Shown one piece after another: positions 57,022 to 64,000 of a DNA stretch of 64,000 nt (its first letter is position 1; each line of letters starts with the position of its first letter). Below the pieces are notes generated by a model. It did no database searches. It saw nothing but the letters and a program-made list of their open reading frames with translations, and was not told the origin of the DNA. The DNA is from Castanea sativa. Taxonomy: Eukaryota; Streptophyta; Magnoliopsida; Fagales; Fagaceae. The position numbers and the translations under genes were made by a program. The stretch covers positions 16,398,001-16,462,000 of the forward strand of contig NC_134017.1 in the NCBI RefSeq assembly GCF_040712315.1, written 5' to 3'.

Positions 57022-58607
57022 ACTATCCCTCGAGTTCTCCCTTCTTACATTGCAAAATGTCCTTCACTGTGGACTGGGTAAACGTGGCCGCCAACAAGCT
57101 ATGGTTCCACTTGTTGGTTTCTTCACTAATCAAGTCTCGTACCTTTAAGCATGTATTTACTCCAACCAAGAACTGTGGGGGTCGGGGTAGCCACTTGTGA
57201 GAATTGACCCCAATTGATCTCCCATCGCCCACCTCCTAAATCGAACCCTCTCTGACCACCTCGCGGGCTTGAAGCAAGCTTCGCCATACAAAGGAGGGGT
57301 TTGTTCCCAGTTCGGCCTCCATAAAAGTGCACGACGGGAAGTAGCGAGCCTTGTAAACTCGGTAAAACAATGAGTGGGTCTCTGTGATTAGTCGCCATGC
57401 TTGTTTGGCTAGCATCGCTAGATTGAATGCATGTATATCCTTAAATCCCATTCCCCCTTTCCACTTTGATCTGGAAAGCTTGCTCCAATTAATCCAGTGA
57501 ATTTTTTTCTCATTACGGGTCTACCCCCACCAATATTTAGAGAGGGTAGCATTTATCCCATCACAAATTGTCTTAGGGATTTTGAATAAGCTCATAGAGT
57601 ACATTGGTATGGCCTGGGCAGCATTTTTTTTATTAAGACCTCTCGTCCGGCCTTCGATATATTCTTCTCCTTCCACCCCATCACCCTCTTTGTAATCTTC
57701 TCTTGCAACTCCTTAAATGTATTGACTTTAGATTTCCCTCCCACCATAGGCAAACCAAGGTATTTATCAAAGTCGATCGTCACATGGGCGCTTAGCATGC
57801 TCCGAATTTCCTCTCTAGTCTCAGGCCTTGTATTTTGACTGAAGAAAAGGGAAGTTTTATGTCGGTTAACGACTTGCCCTGATGCTGCTTCATAAGCACC
57901 GAGGATGCTCAGGAGCTTCTGACAGTCGTTTGGGGTGGCCTCGCAGAAGAGAAGACTATCATCGGCGAAGAGGAGGTGCAAAATCTGCACTCCCCCCCGA
58001 CATGAAGGGATGCCATGCAACTGTCCCGATGAGGTGGCCTGCTTTAATAAAGAAGATAAGCCTTCAGCGCACAAAAGGAAAAGATAAGGGGAAAGAGGGT
58101 CACCTTGTTTGATCCCTCGGGTTGGTGTGATATGCCCCCTTGGTTCGCCGTTTATGAGGAAAGAATAGGAGGCCGTTTGCACCGTTTCCATGGCCAAGGC
58201 AACCAATTGTTCAGGCAGACCAATCTTTAGCATAATTTGCTTGAGAAAGTTCCACTCAACTCTATCGTAGGCCTTGCTAATATCCAACTTCACTGCCATA
58301 TGTCCTATTTTTCCTTTTCGTCTGTTTCGCATGCGGTGCAACATTTCATATGCCACCGAGGTATTGTCTGTGATTAGTCTACTAGGGACAAATGTACTCT
58401 GGGAGTCAGAGATGACGCTTGGCAGGATTTTCTTTATTCGATTTGCTAATACCTTTGAAACCACGCGGGCAACCACATTTCCCAGGCTAATGGGCCGATA
58501 TTCGGTGATGTACTCCGGGTTTGGTTTTTTGGGTATGAGGACCATGTGGGAGTGTTGCATCTTCCGCAAGTAGTTACCTGAGTTCAACACTGAGAGACCA
58601 CGTGGTT
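57022..58607 (-). pseudogene. LINE reverse transcriptase (truncated, frameshifted)
   Basis: The minus-strand frame gives non-LTR RT blocks in order: VLIPKKPNPEYITEYRPISL, a KLDISKAYDRVEW palm motif, GIKQGDPLSPYLF, LLFADDSLLF (F/YxDD catalytic motif as FADD) and YLGLPMVGGKS. It leaves frame at about 57610 (ends near PYQCTL). The thumb/linker continues in another frame (GGMGFKDIHAFNLAMLAKQAW, then KWLPRPP), with further stops at about 57523, 57236 and 57020. The open frame extends upstream into flanking DNA beyond 58607; those residues are not part of the LINE. Confidence 0.9.
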
Positions 58608-58620
58608 TTTTGGACTTTTT

Positions 58621-59213
58621 GAACAAACTAGAGTTTGAACATTGTTTGTAAGCTTGGTTTGATCTTCAACTAATTAGCTTGAACATTTTACCTTATTGTC
58701 AAGTCGAACATCTAATACTCGACAAAGATAATGAATACTGCAAATTGTGTTGTTTTTGTAACATGTTGGGAAAGATTTTCATCTCCTATGTATATATTAC
58801 ATGGTGATGCCTACTTCTCCTACTGTTTGTGTCAATCAAATTTCTCATTATTTAGCAAAAAAAAAAAAGGAAACCAAAAAAAAAAAAAAAAAAAACTAAT
58901 ATCGGGAAGTACATAAACTACCTACCGTTAACGTCTAATCTTGAACACAAAAATGACACTATGAGATATGGTTATATAGTAGAATGTACGGTATTTATTT
59001 ATCTTATTAACGGCCATCTTACAGTTTCCGTGATCAAAATGACATCGTTTTAAAGAGATACTCGTACACCGATACTCTCACAGTCTTTTAAAGAGATACT
59101 CGTACACCGATACTCTCACAGTCTCACTCTTCTCTATCTACAAGCTCTCTCGAGCTCTAAACAACGTCTCATCAAATTAACTCTCAATTCTCTCATCTAA
59201 CAGTGTATAGCAA
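58621..59213. other. Spacer and possible promoter/leader of an orphan exon
   Basis: AT-rich with A-runs (58858-58893). A 38-bp unit AAAGAGATACTCGTACACCG...CTCACAGTCT is perfectly tandemly duplicated at about 59052-59127. It is followed by a CT-rich, leader-like stretch (59125-59205). Confidence 0.5.
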
Positions 59214-59310
59214 ATGCTTCCATTTTCAAATCCTGGCCCCTGGGCTCACGAACTCCAAACTGTATCGAATCGCATACCCTACATGAAACTCTTGGAATTG
59301 AACAAACAAG
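59214..59310 (+). pseudogene. Orphan first-exon-like segment
   Basis: An ATG at 59214 opens 32 codons of non-repetitive composition (begins MLPFSNPGPWAHELQT, ends LLELNKQ). They stop at a good donor, CAAG|GTAAGC (59310/59311), and follow a CT-rich leader-like region. No second exon could be joined in the next 900 bp. I do not recognise the product. It may be a relic of a captured or broken gene, or chance. Confidence 0.3.
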
Positions 59311-59851
59311 GTAAGCTCAAGCATGTGATTAAGTCAAGTCTTAATTAATACTATAAGCATTGGTCTGAACTGATCCTTATGGTTCTAGAATCTAGACTAT
59401 TCTAGGATTTTGAGGACGGTTTTATGGACTTTGGATGGTAATAAAGTGTTTTGGAAATGTTTGGAGGATTTGTAGTTGGATTTGCTTTGAGTGAATGTGT
59501 GCACGCCTTTAGTAAAATACGCCTTTAGTAAAATACACCTTTAAAGTTTGGGTGCATTTGAATTTGGTTCCTTAATATTTCAAAAAGGAGGGACTGCCAA
59601 TCAAAAATGGTATATAACTTTAATGATGCGGATCCAAAATTTGAAACGTTAGGGAAAAAAAATTTAAAGACTCTCAAATTTTAGGGTGTGTTTTGTACTT
59701 TAACCTATAAATAATTAGTGTACACTTATGAATAATTAATATATGCATTTATTTATTGGCATATTCAGTAAATAAATAAATTAACATAAATGCAAACTTT
59801 GACAAAGAGAATCTCAAGAAATGTGTCACATGACCGAATTTTAGAGAAAAT
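59311..59851. other. Spacer without gene
   Basis: AT-rich. A short direct repeat ACGCCTTTAGTAAAATAC occurs at about 59503-59537. Nothing else is supported. Confidence 0.45.
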
Positions 59852-59990
59852 TATTAAATACTTTGGGAGTACCATAAATGCGTACTTTCTCCTCTCATAT
59901 GAATTGTGGGTCTTACTATTAATTTAATTAGTAGGACTCACAGTTATGTGAGATGGGGGAGTACGCATTTATGGTACTCTGAAAGTACCC
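59852..59990. mobile_element. Foldback MITE, about 139 bp
   Basis: TACTTTGGGAGTACCATAAA and TGCGTACT on the left pair with AGTACGCATTTATGGTACTC and TGAAAGTA on the right. Inner arms (TGTGGGTCTTACTA / TAGTAGGACTCACA) pair too, so nearly the whole element folds into a hairpin centred on AATTTAATT. Non-coding. Confidence 0.75.
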
Positions 59991-60171
59991 AATAATCACC
60001 CAAAATTTAGGCTATACATTTCAGGTTCCTACTATTATATGTATTCACAATTTAATAAAATTCATAACGTCTTAGTTGGAAATTCATTAATGGCCTGATT
60101 TTTTGAATAAAGAAAAAATCTATAAACAAAAAAAATTCATTAAAGGCTTCATTAATGACAAAGTATTTTAG

Positions 60172-60186
60172 ATATATAATATAAAT
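60172..60186 (+). promoter_or_regulatory. TATA-like element of the thionin-like gene
   Basis: ATATATAATATAAAT lies about 70-80 bp upstream of the ATG at 60253, a plausible core-promoter position. Judged by position only. Confidence 0.4.
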
Positions 60187-60252
60187 CATGGTCATAAAAT
60201 ATTCCAATATAGGGAGAAAGTTTGGAGTTATAGAAGAAGAAGAAGAGATAGC

Positions 60253-60688
60253 ATGAGGAGGATTGTGAAAACTATGGTGACGCTCTTTATGCTTGTGCTT
60301 CTTGTTGTAGCACCAGCTAGTAATCCTTCCCTCTTGGTGGAGGCAGCGCCAGACGTTCAATGCATTATGAATTGTTATGTAGGTTGTGCGCGTTGGGAGG
60401 GTAATCCTTTTAAATTGAGGCTTTGTCGTGATTCTTGTTACCAGATATGCCAAGCCTCTCTCCCAGATGTTATCTATAGTTGTATTCTTGATTGTGCGGA
60501 GTCCATGTCAACCAGTTTTGGTTCAGGTACTAAAATCATTGAGTTCATATATCATTAATTTGGATATAATAATAAATAATGGTTTTCTTTATTCAATTCT
60601 AATGGATGTTATTAATGTGACAGATTTGAATAAAGAAGAAGACTATATGGATACCTGCTACAGCTCTTGCAACAAGAAGAAGAATTAG
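60253..60688 (+). CDS. Thionin-like secreted cysteine-rich peptide (intact copy)
   Basis: The exons 60253-60526 and 60624-60688 (donor CAG|GTACTA, acceptor GTGACAG) give a 112-residue precursor. Residues 1 to about 31 are a signal peptide (basic start, hydrophobic MVTLFMLVLLVV core). The mature part has ten cysteines: C-x3-C-x3-C, 12 residues, C-x3-C-x3-C, 10 residues, C-x3-C, then a final C-x3-C in exon 2. The double C-x3-C-x3-C pattern fits plant thionin-like proteins (THIONIN-LIKE 2 type), which are secreted, disulfide-stabilised and associated with defence or reproduction. Other small cysteine-rich families with helical C-x3-C hairpins are possible. Decayed paralogues lie at 52190 and 53529, so the locus is a local duplication cluster. 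A second copy of exon 2 follows at 60793. Confidence 0.72.
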
Positions 60689-60792
60689 CATGCTTTAGAC
60701 TTGTAAAAAAAAGAAAAAAGAAAATTCAGAAGCACGCTTTTCATATAAATGTTTTGTTTATTCAATTCTAAGGAATGGTATTAATGTGACAG

Positions 60793-60857
60793 ATGTGAAT
60801 ATAGTAGAAGACTATATGGATACCTGCTATAGCTCCTGCGAGAAGAACAATTACTAG
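60793..60857 (+). other. Duplicated alternative last exon of the thionin-like gene
   Basis: A 65-nt segment 169 bp downstream of exon 2 repeats it with the same acceptor context (TTAATGTGACAG). It has the same phase, an intact frame and its own TAG at 60855-60857. It keeps the C-x3-C motif (TCYSSC) but has a different tail. An AATAAA follows at 60863. It could serve as an alternative terminal exon by skipping 60624-60688. Use is not demonstrated. Confidence 0.55.
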
Positions 60858-60862
60858 CAAGC

Positions 60863-60868
60863 AATAAA
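60863..60868 (+). terminator. Poly(A) signal after the duplicated exon
   Basis: AATAAA lies 6 nt beyond the TAG of the duplicated exon and about 175 nt beyond the stop of the first. It could serve transcripts ending in either exon. Confidence 0.45.
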
Positions 60869-61079
60869 AGAAAGAAAAAAAAAATATTAGGTTTCTAATG
60901 TAAAAGTTGGGAACTATATTGCCTATTGCATTTCAACTTTATAGTTTTCAGAAATATTGTTATCCTTTGGTGCAACTATTATCAAATAAACAAATTTGAT
61001 ATCCAAATATTGGTACAATTAAGAATAAACAATGCTTGATGCTGAAGGAACAAAGTACCGAAATTTGACATACTAAAAT
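60869..61079. other. 3' flank of the intact thionin-like copy
   Basis: Matches 55290-55440 downstream of the pseudogene copy (ATTATCAAATAAA, TTGGTACAATTAAGAA, AAATTTGACA). The homology ends at the copia LTR at 61080. Confidence 0.6.
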
Positions 61080-61987
61080 TGTTAGGTTCTAAGACCTTTA
61101 GGTTTAAATGTATTAGAACACTAATTTGAATGTTGGCAAACCATGATCAAAATGTTTTAAGTCTTGTTTAGACTGCTTGAAGTATGTGTCTTTTATATAA
61201 AGTTGAAATCGAGTTGCTGTACAATTCACTATGCAATTCTGCCTGGCTCGATTGATCGAGACTTAGACTCGACTGATCGGAAGTTGTGCAGATTGTTTTT
61301 CTGCAGATTTTTCCAACTCAGCCCAAGCCCATGAAGGATTAGGGTTTCAGATCTACTTCTCCCACTATATAAAGGAAACCCTAAGCACGTTTTTATAGGC
61401 TTCTAAGAGAGAGAAGAGAGTGCCTCTTTTTGTATCTAGGGTTTGTACCCAAAAGCTCTCTAGAGTTTTTGTTGTTGTTGTTGTTGTGTATGTGAATCTC
61501 TTGTGAGATCTAGAGGTGTTTGCCTTCACATATACTAAGGGTTATCAAAGATCAAGATTATGTCAAGAATTTGATGATTATTTAGTTGCTGCATTAAGAG
61601 CTTAAAGATATACAAGCGGGAGTGCTTGTGCTTGCTGGGAATCTAAGAAAGAAGTAGTCCGTGGACTCGGAGCTGTCACATGGTCGTGGTAGTAAGTTTC
61701 CTACTCGAGGTAGCAATAGAATGTTAGTGGTTTAAGTCCCTATTGTGTAAACTTCAATTCTTTCATAGTGGATTCAGTTTTACCTTGAGGATAGCTAGGT
61801 TAAATCCTTCCCAGGTTTTTTACTGGTTTGGTTTTTCTGGGTCATCATATCATTGTATTCTTTATATTTCCGCTGCTTTACGTGATATGATTGTTTTGTT
61901 TTAACCTAGATCTGAATAATAAATCTAAGTATTCACTTGGTTAATTAATTAGGTTAAACATCTTGTGTTTTACAGGGGTCTAAAAAC
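61080..61987 (+). repeat. Ty1/copia 5' LTR
   Basis: Begins TGTTAGGTTCTAAG. A TATA-like ACTATATAAAGGAAACCC lies at about 61364-61381. It ends near GGGGTCTAAAAACG, with the terminal CA mutated. It is homologous to the solo LTR at 949-1801. Just after it, AGGTATCAAAAC (61994-62005) resembles the copia primer site TGGTATCAGAGC (9 of 12). It contains CTCGATTGATCGAG at about 61247-61260. Confidence 0.7.
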
Positions 61988-61999
61988 GACAAGAGGTAT

Positions 62000-62528
62000 C
62001 AAAACATAATAATATGATGACGCTGAAGTTTCTAAACCTATGTCTAAACCTACTATTAGAGAGCATAATAAATATGTTTTTATGCCTATCTGTCATCTTT
62101 GTGGTGTTGTTGGTCATATTAGACCAAATTGTTCTTTGTTGAGGCAAAAACCAAAATCTGAGACTAGATTTGCTGTTAGGAATACTGATGTTCCTAAATT
62201 TGTTCTTGTTTATCACTTTTTTGGTGTCTTCAGTCACATTCGTCCTAATTGTCATAAATTGAAATTTAAAAATTCTATATTTCAATCTAGGATATGTGAT
62301 GATATTTCTTTTGCCATAAGTCCAAATAAATTGTTTCATATGCTTTTGAAAAATTTAAACTTGTTGGCTTGTGAAAGGAAATTGCAAGATTTTAGTCTTT
62401 TTCAGAAGATTTGTGTAATCCCTCAAATACACTCTGCTTCACATGGATTTTCACCTACAAAGCCGAAGACTTGTGCTATATGGGTGAGAAAAGATTCTCT
62501 AAGGCGAGTGTTGTTTACTTGTCTTTGA
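62000..62528 (+). pseudogene. gag: Copia gag remnant with two zinc knuckles
   Basis: The frame around 62040-62528 contains a complete CCHC knuckle, CHLCGVVGHIRPNC, at about 62094-62135. About 126 bp later is a decayed copy in which both leading Cys are replaced (YHFFGVFSHIRPNC). The flanking segments are also similar, so the knuckle region was internally duplicated before decay. The gag N-terminus and all of pol are missing. The frame after 62300 has no recognised content. Confidence 0.65.
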
Positions 62529-64000
62529 TTTAATTCTTTCAATTAATTGTGGATATGTTTGCTTTTAGTTTTTGGTTGTTTTATTTTCTTAGGTTGTTTT
62601 GATTATTCAAAAATCCAAAAACATTGAAAATTTCAAAAAGACAAAAATATTTTATGTTGTGTCTTGTTTTTTTGTTTTGAGGATTACATGAGTTATAATA
62701 TCTCTTTCTTGATTTAGAACATGCTTGACATTGTGGAGAAACTTAAATAGTATGTGATATATATGTGCTAAGCTATTTCTGATTTTCTGTGAGTATGTAC
62801 TAGTTTGTATATGTACTCATGGGTTAATTAAGAAATTGATATTTCTTGTTTGTGTACCCTCTATAGCTTAGTTAAGCACTGTCATGCATTGCATTCATTT
62901 TTAATCATTTAGCATAATGTGTGCTTTTTGTTTTTGGTCATAATTTTTTTAAACCAAAAAGATTTTTATTTCTTTTGTATTACACATCATGGATATGTAA
63001 TTAAGATTGACCATATTATATTTACATAACTTGATTATGTACTTTGTTTAGCTTGGATGTGCTTATTTTATTGCACTTTACTAGTTTGAGCTTTATAGTG
63101 TATGTTGTGTAGGAGATGTTTATAGTTTTTGATCACTTTGTCTTGATCTTCTCATGCCTTTGATTGTTGGACTTGAACTTAATGAGAAAGGCATAAATAA
63201 CCATCTCACCACAGTTTTCTAGCCAATCACAAACACCTTAGTGCATATTATAAGATTTTGTGCTCGAGAAAGTGTAGCACGTACACAAAAAAAATATAAG
63301 GTGTAGCCTCGGTTTAATGATAAAATTGGTGTGTACATTATTGGACTTTAATAATTTCAATAAATTAAAATTGGTGTGTACATTATTCTGGCTATTTTTT
63401 AATAAGTTTTTGATCAAATAAAATTGGTGTGTACATTATGAGGCAAATCAAAAAACTTACATGATTGCAAACTTTTATTCTAGGAGATGTGGGAGTTATA
63501 TGATGTAACTCTTTAAGGGATAGTCTCTTTGAAATTTATGTGATGGATTTTGTAGAAATTGTGATTGATTACTATCTACTTATTACCTCACATGTATCTC
63601 AAGTTTTTGCTAGTTGCACACACTTCACAAGTTACTCTTTGCTAAACTTGGTACATGTTATTGTGTGTGATCTTGTTGTGGCCATCCAAGATTAATTTTT
63701 CTATGGTGTTGACACAAAATATGTTCATTGATTGTTTTTTGAGGGCAAAAAGTGTGAAAATCTTGTTTTTGGAAAATTTGGGTTGAATACAAGTGTTTTT
63801 GAAAAACTTTTGATCTCATACTCATGCATGTCATTCATAAAATACAATGCTTTGAGGAGTTTCTGCATAAAATTACTCTGTTTTTCAAAAAATTAAGTTT
63901 TCTAGATTTTCGATTAATCGAAGCTGTTTCACGACCGATCGAAATTGTGTTAAATTTTTTGGTTTGAATCTGCCTGGCTCGATTGGTATTCGATCAATGC
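62529..64000. other. Non-coding sequence to the window edge
   Basis: Probably internal or flanking DNA of the copia element. No pol domain was found on either strand. AAATTGGTGTGTACATTAT recurs three times at about 63322, 63366 and 63420. The last 100 bases contain TCTGCCTGGCTCGATTGGT, similar to LTR sequence at 61240-61260, so another LTR-like segment may begin at the edge. Confidence 0.45.

Larger units (their letters stand above)
56117..58607 (-). mobile_element. 5'-truncated L1-type LINE
   Basis: The 3' end is a poly(A) tail (T-run on plus at 56112-56126). A 13-bp target duplication TTTTGGACTTTTT lies at 56104-56116 and 58608-58620; joining the flanks restores an uninterrupted phrase. 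On the minus strand it holds the reverse transcriptase (58590-57592), a linker region and a zf-RVT zinc finger (56449-57021). The first ORF, the endonuclease and the start of the RT are absent, as in most LINE insertions, which prime at the 3' end and stop early. The 3' UTR is about 320 bp. Confidence 0.92.

Noticed and set aside
1..64000. tRNA, rRNA or organellar insertions
   Set aside because: I looked for tRNA-like box A/B pairs and rRNA-like blocks. The only convincing Pol III boxes belong to the SINE at 27716-27928. A tRNA-finding program would be decisive, and short tRNAs could have been missed.

Overview
The window is nuclear DNA of a flowering plant, most likely a woody eudicot. It is AT-rich, gene-poor and full of transposons. 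Its genes have GT-AG introns and plant-only families are present (CASP-like membrane protein, thionin-like cysteine-rich peptide, Tat-lineage Ty3/gypsy, plant L1-type LINE). A Fagaceae-like (oak or chestnut) source is my impression from the repeat families, not something the sequence proves.

Layout. 1-11.1 kb holds no convincing gene, only a degenerate solo LTR (949-1801), several MITE-like elements and AT-rich spacer. 11.28-13.22 kb (+) is a three-exon gene for an unrecognised 104-residue protein; its first intron contains a 791-bp, CpG-dense hAT-like element with a perfect 8-bp target duplication. 14-17 kb is repeats. 17.3-22.56 kb (+) is NUP35, the MPPN/RRM nucleoporin, with a probable 5'UTR intron and three coding exons (330 aa). 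23-35 kb is a transposon graveyard: a solo LTR with a 5-bp duplication, a three-deep nest (SINE in MULE in MULE), a second hAT-like element and a CACTA-like element. 35.3-38.8 kb (+) is a three-exon, four-helix CASP-like protein (232 aa).

40.68-51.94 kb is one complete but dead Ty3/gypsy element of the Tat lineage (LTRs about 650 bp, 5-bp duplication AAATA). It carries gag, protease, RT, two RNase H domains and integrase, then a 151-bp tandem array, then an intron-containing gene on the opposite strand. pol is killed almost entirely by point nonsense mutations rather than indels.

52.2-61.1 kb is a small cluster of duplicated thionin-like peptide genes: a signal-peptide remnant, a frameshifted pseudogene, and an apparently intact copy with a duplicated terminal exon. 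The cluster is broken up by an internally deleted Ty1/copia element (54.04-55.26 kb) and a 5'-truncated LINE (56.1-58.6 kb). 61.08 kb to the end is a Ty1/copia LTR followed by gag zinc-knuckle remnants and further non-coding sequence.

The probable working host genes are few: the 104-aa gene, NUP35, the CASP-like gene and one thionin-like gene. They share no evident pathway. The most unusual object is the spliced antisense gene inside the Tat element; next are the duplicated last exon in the peptide cluster and the CpG-rich hAT insertion inside a host intron.
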